This document shows, piece after piece, positions 45,030 to 57,733 of a DNA stretch of 64,000 nucleotides. Source of the DNA: Lolium rigidum (lineage: Eukaryota; Streptophyta; Magnoliopsida; Poales; Poaceae); NCBI RefSeq assembly GCF_022539505.1, contig NW_025899908.1, positions 1 to 64,000 on the forward strand, in the 5' to 3' direction. The translations under genes and the position numbers were made by a program. The notes beneath the pieces are model-generated. The model had not been told where the DNA came from and ran no database searches. It saw only the letters and a program-made list of their open reading frames with translations. The stretch's first letter is position 1. Each line of letters opens with the position of its first letter.

Positions 45030-46254
45030 ATGGCACGTTCAAGATTGTCGACTTCGTCGGTAGCAAGCAATGCGATGGATCGAGGTAACAAGGGAAAAAC
45101 TGATCTAGTCAATTTTATTCCTCACCCGCCCTCCCGTATGGATGCATGTGCCTATCTGGAGGAGCCCATCATCATGACGTTCAGAAAATTCCGATTTGGC
45201 GTCAACAAGGACGGATCTTACCGTCTCGAAGTTCCGATCTCGTCGGAATTTTCAGCGGTCGATTCTGACTTTTCGTCGACTGACGAGGAGTTTTCTTCAC
45301 CACGCTTCATCGACACCAAGGCGAAGGGAAAGCTCGTCAAGATCTTCAGCAACACATCTTTCGAATCGTCTGCGGACTCCTTTATAAGCAGCGATTCCGA
45401 CAGCGTCGACAGCTTCAACTTCATCGACAAATCTGTTGCCATCGGAAAGATCTTCACCAATCTATATGATGGTGTCACCAATCCTGATAAAAATCAATGC
45501 TCAAAATATCATCAGATCTATTTGATCGAAGAGGCAGGCCGATCAGAGCCAGAAACATCAGAGGCTTTCGACGATTTGGGAAATCCATACGTCGATCCCG
45601 CTAATCTCAGAAGAGGCCTAGGCACTAAATACGTCGGGTCCTCGCCTCGAGAAAGAGTACAACTCCCGCAAGCAGCATGGGACAGGGCTGCAAGAGCCAT
45701 GGATGGTTCAGAACCAATGACCACCACTGTTACTGCACAAGAGCTACAAGCATATCAATATAGACTTGCTCGAGTAAGTCGAGAGCTAGAAAAACAGACA
45801 ACATCCTTGAATAGGAGAAAAGAGGCGGCCTCCGCGTCCGAGCGAGCGTCGAGCAGGGCTCGGCCGACGGTCAGAAACTTCGGCGGATAGCCATAGAGAG
45901 GCCCGAAGAAGATCGAGATCTCGGCTGCAAAATATACCCGAAGGAGAGAGGGGAAACCTAATTCAAAATCTCGACATGTCCTTCATGACGATCGATGAAA
46001 GGGGAAATATCATCCCAAAAACACCAGAAGCAGGTTACATGGCAACACAAGCTTACATCCTCGCGTCCAGACCACCTCCTGGGGACCCGAGAGAACCATT
46101 GTTCAATATGGCGATGGCTGGAGTAGGAGTTATGGGAACAGCGTTTGCAACAACGCCTCCCGAAGAAAATCCTAGGCAAAATAGTCCACGACCCACCGCA
46201 GCAGTTCAAGACCCCCAAGAACAAGTGGAGCAAGAGACACAGCAGTCCAAGTAA
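45030..46254 (+). pseudogene. gag N-terminal region of the Tat element
   Basis: The ATG at 45030 starts the sense coding region (MARSRLSTSSV). The frame stays open to 45890. The conserved reading then continues in a second frame (segment with MSFMTIDERGNIIPKTPEAG, starting 45976) to 46254, and returns to the first frame at about 46250. Two compensating frame changes, near 45850 and 46250, therefore break gag. The segment is Ser- and acid-rich early and Arg-rich later, typical of the long N-terminal gag of these elements, with no enzymatic domain. Confidence 0.75.
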
Positions 46255-46256
46255 GG

Positions 46257-49200
46257 GTGGACAGAGCGCGACAAGAAAGAAGGGAGCGTCAGCATTCACC
46301 AGAAGTTGCCGACGAAGATATGTGTGGGCTCCCGTGTTTCACGAGAAGAGTTCGAAAGACTCGAGTCCCAAAAGGGTTCAAGCTACCCGAAAATTTCAAG
46401 AAATTCGACGGCCTGCAAGATCCCGAGGATTGGCTCGTGGATTATCTCGAGATGGTGACGCTGGTAGGAGGAACCAGAGCAACAGTTATGCAAAGTATAC
46501 AAGTCCACTTGAGCGGTGCCGCGAGATCTTGGATAAAGAAACTCCCCCCAAGTTCCATCGACAGCTGGGATAACTTTGAGGATATCTTCATGAAAAAATT
46601 TCGATCCACCTGCAAGAAACCTGCGTCATTGGAAGAGTTGAGGGCGTGTCGACAAAAACATGACGAGTCGATGAGAAAATATATACAGCGGTGGAACATT
46701 ATAAAAAACTCGGCAGAAGATATTTCTGACGAGAGAGCAATAGATGCGTTCGTGGCAGGAATTCGGCGAGGAGACTTCGTCGAGGACTTAGGGAGAACTA
46801 ACCCTAAGACCATATCAGCACTCATGGAGATAGCCAATAAATGGGCAGATGGAGAAGACGCAATATACAACAAGCGACACAGGTCGCCAGAAGAGGATCG
46901 TGGTCGAAATTATCAAAATAGAAGGCGATTTTCTCGCCAGTTCTACAACAACGATGCTCCTGGCCATATATCAGCCGGATTTCGGGGAAATCCTGGAGGA
47001 AATAGTCGAGATGACTATCAAAGGAGTAATGAGCAACAAGGCGACAATAGAGGTGATTTTCGCGGCAACAGGCAAAATAGTGGACCAAGGTTTCAAAGAC
47101 CTTACGTGTCTCCCGAGGAGATGATGAACGGTCCGTGTCAAATGCACTTTTACCTCGACAACAATGGAAAGAGGCAGTCAGGACATCTCCAGAAAGACTG
47201 CCGTAATTTTCAGGCAATGCTGCGAGCCGCAGGAATTGCAAATGCCCAAGCAAATGACAGAAACCCTCGGGAGCCAAGGAGCGAGATCCACCTTCCACCT
47301 CCTCCCGCAATTACTGACGAAAATCGGCACCAGCTCAGAATAGCGGCAGCACCACACCCACCTCCATATGGTGATCCTAATTCTAACGGTGCGGTCTCGA
47401 TGATTCAGAAAGCTAGGCCATCCAACAGGGCGCAGAAGGTAATCTCACGACAAGTGTTCATGGCAGAGAAGATGCCTCCGCCAACAGTCGAGTACTTAAA
47501 TTGGTCGGGGCAAGACATCGGCTTCACAATCGCGGACCATCCGCAGCAAGTTCCTCGACCAGGACAATCAACACTCATTTTACCCGCAGTAATCGCTAGT
47601 TTTGACGTGTCGAGAGTTTTCATAGATGGCGGCAGCAGCTTAAATCTTATGTATGCAGATACATTGAGGAAGATGAACATATCCCTGGCAAACTTGAAAC
47701 CAACTGACACACGTTTCCACGGGATTACGCCAGAAAAGCCAAGTTACCCATTAGGCAAGATAAACCTCGACGTTCAGTTTGGAACCCGAGAAAACTACAG
47801 GATAGAGAATTTGGAGTTCGAAGTTGTGGATTTTCCGTCGCAATATCACGCTCTGTTGGGACGACCAGCGTATGCCAGGTTCATGGAAGTACCGCATTAT
47901 ACATATTTGTTGTGGAGATTGCCCGGGCCCAAGGGGCCCATCACAATCAAAGGAAGTTTCGCGTTATCTGATAAATGCGACAAGGATTTTCATCGACTGT
48001 CAGAAACTTTCGGGATGCAAGCAGAGTATGCGGCGCCAAGGTTCACTGATTATGAGGTGCTACCAGAGGTAGGGAGATCTTCTAAGGAGCCAACTTTCAA
48101 CACAACCAAAGATTCAAAAGAGGTACAGATCCACCCGACAGACCCAAAGAAAACGACGTCCATTGCAGCAAACATGGACGTCGCATAGGAAAGCGCGCTC
48201 GTCGAGTTCCTCCGTGAGCACAGGAAAATCTTCGCATGGTGCCCAGCTGACATGCCAGGAGTACCCAGGGAACTTGCCAAGCACCACCTCAATTTGGATC
48301 CTCTCGCAAGAGCAGTCAAGCAACCTTTGCGGCGTTTTTCGGAACCTAGCCGCAAAGCCATGTTATCGGAAATAGATCGACTCAAAGATGCTGGTTTTAT
48401 TAAAGAAATAACTACAGAAGCCACGTGGGTATCTAACCCAGTGATGGTGCCGAAGAAACACACAAAAATCCTTCGCATGTGTGTCGACTTTACGTGTGTC
48501 AATAAACATTGTCCCAAGGATCACTTTCCCCTCCCAAGGATCGATCAAATTATCGACTCCACGGCAGGATGCGAACGTCTTTCCTTCCTGGACGCATACT
48601 CTGGTTATAACCAGATCAGATTAAAAGAAGAAGATGAAGCCAAGACAGCGTTTATAACACCTTACGGCGTGTTTTGCTACAAAACAATGCCCTTTGGTTT
48701 GAAAAACGCGGGAGCAACATATCGACGGATGATGCAGAAGTGCCTAGCAACACAGATTGGAAAAAATGTGCAAGTCTACATCGATGATGTCGTGATAACA
48801 TCAAAGAAAGGGTCAACTCTGATCGAAGATTTGAAGGAAACCTTCGATAATCTCGACAAGTTTTGCATCAAGTTGAACCCGACAAAGTGTTCTTTTGGAG
48901 TTCCTGCAGGAGAACTTCTCGGGTTCTTGGTATCAGCAAGGGGGATCGAAGCCAACCCCGAAAAAATCCAGGCCATCGTTACTATGAGAAAGCCAACAAA
49001 GTTAAAAGAAATACAACAGTTAACGGGGCGAGTCGCAGCTTTGAGCAGATTCGTCGCCAGGCTAGGAGAGAAGGCATTACCATTTTACGCATTGATCAAA
49101 CAGGGGGAAAAATTTCAATGGAACGAGGAAGCAGATAGGGCTTTCGAGAACCTCAAGCGGACAATTTTGACACCACCAATCCTGGTGGCGCCTAAAGAGA

Positions 49201-51411
49201 AGGAACCTCTCCCCTTATACATTGCAGCCACACCTCAGGTGGTCAGCACAGCCCTAGTAGTCGAAAGAGAAGAAGAAGGAAAGCTCCATGGAGTTCAGAG
49301 GCCAGTATATTTCATCAGCGAAGTACTGTCGCCTTCAAAACAGCGGTACCCGCAATATCAGAAACTGGCATATGGAGTATTCACGACAGCAAGAAAATTG
49401 CGACACTACTTTTCGGCGCACCCGATAATAGTGCTCAATGAAGCTCCCTTGTCAAACATATTGAACAACCCAGAAGCTACGGGTCGTGTCACCCTTTGGG
49501 GAATAGAACTTTCCCCTCGGGACATCACGTATGAAAAACGAAAGGCAATAAAATCGCAGGTTTTACCAGATTTCATTGCAGAGTGGATGGAGTTACAAAA
49601 TACGGGACCTCCAGATTTATCGAGAACCTAGACTATGAACTTTGACGGGTCCAAAAGGTTGGAAGGCGCAGGAGCAGGCGTGATACTGGTGATACCTGAA
49701 GGCGACAAATTGAAATATGTCCTGCGGATGACGTTCCCAAACGCGTCTAATAACGAAGCAGAATATGAAGCTCTCATACACGGGATGAAGATGGCGAAAG
49801 CTTGCGGTGCAACCCGATTGAAAATCCTCGGCGACTCACAATTGGTGGCACAGCAGTCATGAACCAATGCGATGCAGTCAACGAAAGTATGATAGCATAC
49901 AAGGAGGTGTACAATGAGCTGGAAAAATTGTTCGATGGATGCGAGGTAAACCACATCAGCAGGCTAAGTAACGATGAAGCCGATGTTCTCGCAAACATCG
50001 GGTCACAATGTCTCGCGATCCCTCCAGGAGTATTTTGGGAAGAAATAAGCGAGAGATCAACAAAGCCAGCCAAAATAAAGAAGAAGGAGAAAACAGAGAA
50101 ATCTTCGAGTACCGCTAAAAATTCAGAAGAAGAAGAAGAAGAGAAACAGGAGCTAGTCATGATGGTGCAAATCCCTTGGATGCAGGCCTACATATCATAC
50201 ATCCTAAGGAAAACAATACCCGACGATCCAGTTGAAGCAAGGCGAATAATTAGGCGATCAAAAGCTTTTACTGTGGTCAAAGGGGAGTTATACAAACGAA
50301 GTATCTCGGGCGTATTGCAAAGGTGTGTCACACCCGAAGAAGGAAGGATCATCCTGAAGGATGTACACGAAGGAATATGCGGGCATCATGCGAGCAGCCG
50401 AGCTATTACGGCTAAAGTCTTCAGAGCAGGATTTTATTGGCTAACAGCAATCGAGGACGCGAAAGAAATAGTGCGAACCTGCGACGCGTGTCAAAGATTC
50501 GCGGCAAAACCTCACTCACCAGCAGCAGAACTATGCCAATTCCATTGTCTTGGCCCTTTGCTCAGTGGGGTCTCGACATGGTAGGAAAACTACACAAATC
50601 TTCGCCAGGAGGATATGAGTATATGCTTGTCACTGTCGATAAATTTACCAAGTGGATAGAAGCAAAGCCGATAAATTCACCCGATGGCGCGTCGGCAATC
50701 AAGTTCGTGAAGAGCATCGTCTTTCGATTTGGAGTCCCTCACAGCATTGTCACAGACAACGGCAACAATTTTACGTCCAAGGAATTCAAGGCATATTGCG
50801 CAGAAGTGGGCATCAAATTGAGTTTTGCGTCTGTCGCACATCCACAGACCAACGGTCAAGTCGAGAAAGCCAATGGCATCATCTGCAATGGTATCAAGAA
50901 GCGCCTGTTAGGTCCATTGGAAAAAGCTCGGCATACTTGGCCGGAGGAGTTACCAAGCGTGTTGTGGAGTATTCGAACAACACCAAATACGGCGACACAG
51001 GAGACGCCGTTCTTTCTGGTCCATGGAGCTGAGGCAGTCCTGCCGATAGAAATAGAGCATGACTCCCCAAGAGTTACAGAATATGACGAAGAAACTTCGA
51101 GAAAAGCTTTGGAGGATGATGTCGACGCACTTGATGAAGCTCGAGACAAAGTCCTGTCACGAGTCGCCAAATATCAACAGGACCTAAAAAACTACCACAG
51201 TCGACGGTTACGGCCAAGATCCTTCCAAGTTGGTGACCTGGTTTTGCGACTCAACCAAAAAAGCCATGAAAAACTTGAGTCACCATGGCTAGGACCTTAC
51301 ATCGTCACAGAAGTAATCGAAGGAGGAGCATACAGAATCAAAGACAAGAAGACAGGGATTGCAGAGCCAAATCCTTGGAACGTGGCGCAGCTCAGGCGTT
51401 TTTACGCTTAG
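46257..51411 (+). pseudogene. gag-pol of the Tat element, broken
   Basis: Domains in order: capsid-type gag (46380-46850, motif FDGLQDPEDWLVDYLEM), aspartic protease (DGGSSLNLMY, about 47624), reverse transcriptase (FLDAYSGYNQI about 48585; YIDDV 48777-48791), RNase H (to about 49570), a second, archaeal-type RNase H (NFDGSKRLEGAGAG at 49638, then LGDSQLV), an HHCC zinc finger (about 50350-50480) and a DDE integrase core (VTDNGNNF about 50750; QTNGQVEKANG about 50850). No chromodomain follows, as expected for Tat. Breaks: in-frame TAG at 48186-48188 between protease and RT; in-frame TAG at 49629-49631 between the two RNase H domains; frameshifts near 49858 and near 50530 before the integrase core. 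It cannot make a full polyprotein. Confidence 0.9.
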
Positions 51412-51909
51412 ATGCCGAAATATAGTCTCCTCTGTAAAACATACAATGTACTGAAACGCCCGCGAGTTTTCGGACGCACTCTTTTCCTTTTTCGGGGCAC
51501 CGAGTGGGGCCGGAAAAGGTTTTTAATGAGGCGGGCTCGCGGTGCTGCAATATAATAAAGATAGTAGAATTCTATATCTTTTTGTCGACGGGCTCGGGGG
51601 CTTTCCTCCTAGACGTTACAATATACATATACATAGTGTCGGCAAAATACAACTCGCAAAAATATTTCGCCTTGGTATAAAGCACCTCGCCAAGACAAAA
51701 AAATATATTGACAAAACAGAAGTCAACATAGAGTTCGGAGACTCATACTCGCAAAAATAGTACGAAGTATACTTTATTGTGCCTTGGGAAAACCTCGCAT
51801 TATAAAAATACTGCAATCAAAACGCCCGGGGGCTGGGCGATAAAAATAAAAATAGTAACTTTACAATATAGATCATATACAAGAAACAATCTTCGGAACA
51901 AGTTTATCT
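51412..51909. other. Spacer between the sense and antisense genes of the Tat element
   Basis: The 3' ends of gag-pol and the antisense gene converge here. CTCGGGGGCT and CCCGGGGGCT occur at about 51592 and 51825, related to the polypurine-like motif repeated near the 3' LTR. No coding sequence is seen. Confidence 0.5.
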
Positions 51910-54900
51910 TCAAGGATTTCCCAATAAATTGTCTATCGTTAAGCGTTCATTATTTACAGCACGAGTACTATGCTCAGCATAGCTGCCCTTCACAAAGAAT
52001 TCAGCATCCATCCGAAGAAGTTCATCCATCATATCTTCGGCAACGGGAGTAACAATATCGTCATATTTGCCGAAGTTTCTATTTCTCTTCGACATCTTGG
52101 CCAAGCACTTGGGAACAATTTGCTTCACGTCCAACTTCGGGTAGCAAATCTTTATCATAATCATAGCAAATCTTGCGCCAGCAGCCAATTGGGCCCGCAC
52201 AAAGCCGTGGATCCGAGGAGCATCCCGAAACTTATCCATTAAAGCAGGAAGAGTCTCTGGCATCTTGTTCCGAGGAAACATGGTACCATAGACCAGAGAC
52301 AGAGTCCTTGTACAGAAGTCGAGGTAATCACGAACCTGGAGTGCGCGATCTTGAAACCTGACAATCTGGCGAGTTCGTTCAGGTGTACCCCAAAATAATA
52401 CTCCATGCTCCTTGGTGATACGTCCAATTTGCATCACTATTTTGTATCATAATTTGCTGTTATTCATTGATATATTTCATATTGGGGTACAATACTTATG
52501 TTATTTCATCTATTTTGCATGTTTCATCATTATTGGAGGATCAAGCACCGGAGCCAGGATTCTCGCTGGAAAAAGCACCGTCGTAACGCAATATTTCGGA
52601 AGATCAACTCGTGGAAGGAAATTTCACGTAAATTCCTATTTTTCCGGATGACGGAGGGAGCCGGAAGGGGAAGAAGAGGGGAGCCATCGTGTCCTGCACC
52701 ACGGGCCGGCGCGGCCCATGGCCTGGCCGCGCCACCCTGTGGTGTGGGGGCCCCACAGCCCCTTTCGCCTCCTTTTCTTCGCGTACTCCTTCATCCCGAA
52801 AACCTAAGCCACAGAGAGGACCTCACGAAGGGTTACAGCCGCCTCTGTGGGGCGGAGAACACCAGAGAGAAAAGACCTCTCCGGCGGGCAGGAATCCGCC
52901 GGGGAAATTCCCTCCCGGAGGGGGAAATCGACACCATCGCCATCGTCATCGAGCGGGACATCATCTCCATCATCATCATCATCATCTCCACCATCTACAC
53001 CGCCATCACCACCGCTGCACCTCGTCACCGCTGTAACAATTTGGGTTTGATCTTGATTGTTCGATAGGGGAAACTCTCCCGACGTTATTCTCTACTTGTT
53101 ATAGATGCTATTGAGTGAAACCATTGAACCAAGGTTTATGTTCAGATTGTTATTCATCATCATATCACCTCTGATTGTATTCCATATGATGTCTCGTGAG
53201 TAGTTCGTTTAGTTCTTGAGGACATGGGTGAAGTCTAAATGTTAGTAGTGAATTATGGTTGAGTAATATTCAATGTTATGATATTTAAGTTGTGGTGTCA
53301 TTCTTCTAGTGGTGTCGTGTGAACGTCGACTACACGACACTTCACCATTTATGGGCCTAGGGGAGTGCATCTTGTATTCGGTTGCTAATTGCGGGGTTGC
53401 CGGAGTGACGAAACCCGAGCCCCCGTTAGTATATCGATGCAAGAGGGATCGCAGGATCTCAGAGTTTAAGGCTGTGGTTAGATTTATCTTAATTACTTTC
53501 TTGTAGTTGCGGATGCTTGCAAGGGGTATAATCACAAGTTTGTATTAGTCCTAGGAAGGGCGGTGCATTAGCAATTTAGCATAGGTTCACCCACACAACA
53601 CTTATCAAAACAATGAAGATTATTAAGCCACATGAAGCGAAAGCACTAGACTAAAATCCCCGTGTGTCCTCAAGAACGTTTGGTCATTATAAGTAAACAA
53701 ACCGGCTTGTCCTTTGTGCTAAAAAGGATTGGGCCACTCGCTGCAATTATTTCTCTCGCATTTTACTTACTCGTACTTTATTCATCTGTTACATCAAAAC
53801 CCCTTGAATACTTGTTTGTGAGCATTTACAGTGAATCCCTCATCGAAACTGCTGCCAACACCTTCTGCTCCTCGTTGGGATCGACATTCTTACTTATCGA
53901 AGATACTACGATACACCCCCTATACTTGTGGGTCATCACTTGGCAAGACGAAGAAGTACATTGGATCGAGCTTCGACACGCTCATCTTCAGTAGTGGCAT
54001 CCAAAAAAGAACCTATTTTTTACAAGAACCAGTGAGCAATGAGAAGACAAGCAAAAAGGAAAAGGGAAAGCACGACAATGAAGCACACCTGCCATGTCCA
54101 AGCTAGCATCTGTCAGCAGTTGAAGCATAGCATTTTCGCGGGATGTAGCTGCAGCAGCTTCAGCAACAGCGGCGTCCTTTTCAGTTGTGGCATCCTGAGC
54201 TTGTTGAAGCGCAATTTTTCCCTCTCAGAAGATTTTTGACATTGTTCCATAAGCATAAGCGATTGCTTCTTCACGGACTGGAGTTGTCCTCGAAGTTCTT
54301 CCAATTCTTCTGTCAAATCCTTACTCGCAGAATCGTCAACAAAATTAATAGGGACAGAGGTCTTCTTCGGAAGGGACGAAGGAAAAACTTCGGAAGGACC
54401 AGGAATTGACGTATAGTTGTCAAAAATTAACTGAAAAAATAGAAAAACGTCGACATCAATCATTGAGACAAAGATAGATTTCCATTCATTCTCATAATAT
54501 ATACATGTCTGTTACAAAAGAAGGACCTCTAGAAGACCTAATCATCGCCAGGAGCACTAAGGCGACAACATCAAAAGATAGAAATAAAAAAAAAAGACAA
54601 GGTGGTCTACTTGACCTCCGGTTTGGATGCGCTTGGAGCAGGCGCTGGTTTAACACCAAGGAAGGAGAGGATGGGTCTTGCAGAAGGTTTGGCAGCTCTA
54701 ATTAGAGATTGCCATTTCTTTGTCTCCATCTCCCCTATGTTGCCAACCTTGGCCCAGTTGACGTCTTGTTGACTATCAGCAATTAGCGCGATGGTGCCTT
54801 CAACGCCAATTTTCAAGCCTTCTTGGCGAAGTTTCAGCCCAAGATCTTCGGGCCCGTTGAAGGTTTTTGCGAGCTCCACAAAGGTAGAGGGGGTCTCTTT

Positions 54901-57248
54901 CTTTGGGAAGAAGTAGGGGAAAAGCTTCAGCAAGCCAGCTTCAGCATTTTCAAGTCCGTCGCGCGCTTCATCCCCATGAATCTCGACAAGGGTCAGCGCG
55001 TCGAGAAGCTCGTCACCCTCAGGACCGTCAACCTCATATTCTTGATGCGTCCGCCCTACAAACAATCAGAGAGCCGTATAAAAAATAAAGAATATAGGTG
55101 CAGAGCGAGATAATCCGAGGAAAAGCAAGGATTCAAGAACTTACTAACAAAGCGCCGAGCTTGCGATTCCAAGCGGGAAAGAATCTCTGCCTCTCGAGCT
55201 GATTGCTGAGTTATGTTATTACTCAAGGAAGTTTCAGCCTTATGAAGCCTCTTTCGAAGATCTTCAATGGTGGCAGCATCATTTTCAGCCTTTTGGCGAG
55301 CTTCTTCGCTCTGCTTCAACTTAACAGCAAGAGCGTCCGCACGTTTGTTGCTTTCCGCAAGATCTCCTGGAAAAATTGCGGCAGATAAATACTATGATAA
55401 AATCATGGTACACATGCAACAAAGGAACAGGACAATAATACCTTCGAGCTTCTTGGTGTAGTCACGATACCCGACAAATTGGGTACCAAGGCGAATAAAT
55501 TCCTTCATCAGAGGCTGAAGAAATGATTAAGGAGGAAAAAGAAGTCAATATAACCAATATAAATTCGACAACATTTAGTATGATCGAAGTATCGAAAGAT
55601 TCAAGATTTACATCATCCAATGAAGGTGTCGAAGAACCACCAGGGAATTGGATAGAATCTCTCGATGGCTCAATTCTCGCTCCTTTTGATGGAGAGGCTC
55701 GGGGGCTCTCAACTAGCGGCGGTTGCACGATGTCTTGTTGGGGAGGAGAAGTTTTATCCCCATCATGTTGAGCTTCCGACACAATCAAAGTACGCGATGT
55801 ACTCGTTCGTGCAGTAGCATCAACAGCTTGTTCTTCCTCGTCATCACTACAATCAAATGGCGGCAGTATAAGAAGCAAGAGACAAGAAACATCAAAACAG
55901 GAATAGTAAAGAGTAAGGAGTAACTCACGAGCTGACGAGGGCATCAGTGTATGGATTAAAAGCTGCCTTTTTATGTGAAGGCTCAGCTTCTTCGGCTTTG
56001 GAAGTGCCGGAATCTTTTACGTCATCTCTCTTCCTCTTTGAAGCATGAGGAAGAGAGTGTGTCGAGGCAGTGGCCTCTGACTCAGCGAGGCCGCGGATTT
56101 GTGAGAACCCGCGATTTCAGTGGCAGGGCGAGTGGTGCTTTGGTTGTCATCATCGACAACGGCACGCTCCTCCACTTCTCCACCTTCAGGAAGAGGAGGA
56201 AGAGAAGCAAGAACGAGGTGGCCCTGAGAAAAGAAAAAGTGTCGAGAAAAAGGCGTTAACAAAATAGTAATCGACAAAATAACAAAGTCCGAGGAAACAA
56301 ATACAGCTATTAAAAGGAAATTACCTCGGGGAGGGGTTTGGCGCTACTATATGGCGCGACACGGCAAGAAGTGGGAACTAAATCCTTCTTGTTGAGCGAT
56401 GAGATTTTGCGGATAAGTTTTTCAAAGTCCTTCAAGGGAAGATCCTTTGAGAGCCTGTCAGCATCTTCTTCACCAGCATATATCCAGAAGGGGTTTTTGC
56501 GAGCCTGGAGAGGCTGCACTCTAGTCCTAAGGAAATAGGCGGTAATCTCAATACCCAGAAGTTCTTTCCCGCGGGTATTCTGTAGCTCGTGAATGCGAGT
56601 CATCAGCGCCTCTATCGCCAATTTCTCCGCTTCGGTAGCTTCAGCATCGCAAGAACGGCGACGAAAGATTTTAGCTTCTCCGTCAAAAGGGGCGATGTTC
56701 TCTTCCGCCGGATTGGAGCTTTCTTCATGGATGTACAGCCACTTTTTCCGCCATCCTTGGACGGAGTCGGGAAATTTGACATCGAAATAGTCGACCTCCG
56801 AACGAACACATATAACAACGCCGCCAATATTGTAGGCGACGTTGTGGTGGCTATTGCGGCGAATACAAAAGATGCGTTTCCACAGGGCCCAATTGGGTTG
56901 GACCCCGAGAAAGCACTCACAGAGTGTGATAAAAATCGAAATGTGGAGGAGAGAATTGGGCGTCAGATGATGCAGCTGAAGCCCATAGACAAAAAGGATA
57001 CCACGTAGAAATTCGTGGATTGGGGGAGAAAGTCCTCGGATGAGGTGGTCAACGAAACTGACCCGATAGTTGATTGGAGGCTTTGGGTAGCTCTCCTCCT
57101 TGGGGAACTGGAGAGCGTTCTCCTTCTTGCTGAAACCCATCTTCTTCAGCATGTTGATATCTTGGCCTAAGATCTTGGATCTCTCCCACTCGGCACTTCC
57201 CAGATCTGTTGATGTTATCTTCGATTCTGGTGTGCTGTGTCTAGTCAA
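51910..57248 (-). pseudogene. Antisense 8-exon gene of the Tat element (putative gypsy-type transposon domain)
   Basis: Predicted exons (minus strand): 57248-56325, 56223-55929, 55846-55612, 55514-55442, 55366-55145, 55055-54616, 54430-54089, and 54012-51910 with a solo LTR inside. Every intron is GT-AG and exon phases agree throughout once two one-base losses (exon 2 near 56085; exon 7 near 54217) are allowed for. If intron 6 is retained, translation stops at 54607. Exon 1 (308 codons) carries the Pfam-type 'putative gypsy type transposon' region: PPIHEFLRGILFVYGLQLHH near residues 75-94, then FITLCECFLGVQPNWALWKR. Exons 5-7 are coiled-coil-like (Glu/Gln/Ala-rich). The last exon has GVLFWGTPERTRQIVRFQDR. 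Function is unknown; extra antisense ORFs are known in Tat/Athila elements. Two frameshifts and the LTR insertion inactivate this copy. Confidence 0.8.
52416..53938 (+). mobile_element. Solo LTR (1.52 kb) inside the antisense gene
   Basis: It starts TGATACGTCC and ends GGGTCATCA, with a perfect 5-bp duplication CTTGG at 52411-52415 and 53939-53943. There is no second LTR, primer-binding site or coding domain. The sequence (early CAATTTGCATCACTATTTT, a GC-rich middle with CCGCGCC-type repeats, late TTCACCCACACAAC) matches a common gypsy LTR family of cool-season grasses, recognised from memory. It interrupts the last antisense exon; the frame on either side agrees when one CTTGG copy is counted. 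A 189-codon frame inside is not a gene. Confidence 0.88.
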
Positions 57249-57393
57249 ACGAGCGCGCGCGCGGCATCAACGGACCTAGCAGAGAAGGGAGAGAAAGTGC
57301 TCGAGCGCTTGGAGTAATGGGAGCAAGGGAGAAGTTGCAGAGGAGAAGCAGAGATGCGGCGCGAGCGAAAGTGCTCAAGGAGGAAGACGATAG

Positions 57394-57404
57394 CTTTATA
57401 TAGC
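57394..57404 (-). promoter_or_regulatory. TATA box of the antisense gene
   Basis: On the minus strand this reads GCTATATAAAG, a near-consensus plant TATA box, about 145 bases upstream of the antisense start codon (57248). It lies within the element, so the antisense gene has a promoter independent of the LTRs. Confidence 0.65.
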
Positions 57405-57733
57405 GGTATGACACACCGTCGCAACCGTTGGATGGGCAAGTAAGGAGACAGATGGCAACCACATGGACAAGGGGTAAAAATGTATTTTTACCGGGAAGTG
57501 AACAGACAGGAGATACAGTGTAAGTGCCAGAAAAAGCGGAGGACGTGTGTCCCCCACTTGCACGACGTGTCAATCAGATGGTGAATTTGGACCCACAAGG
57601 CAGTGAGAGGAGCGGTTTTCGCATATTTCCAATACAGAAATCGTGGCTATCATCAGCAATGACGTCATCATAGTAAAGGAAAAGCTCGACTATGAAGCTG
57701 GGAGAGATTATCGACAACACAAGATTATTTCGA

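Noticed and set aside
52498..53067. 189-codon frame
   Set aside because: It lies wholly inside the solo LTR, with a CATCAT simple repeat; not a gene.
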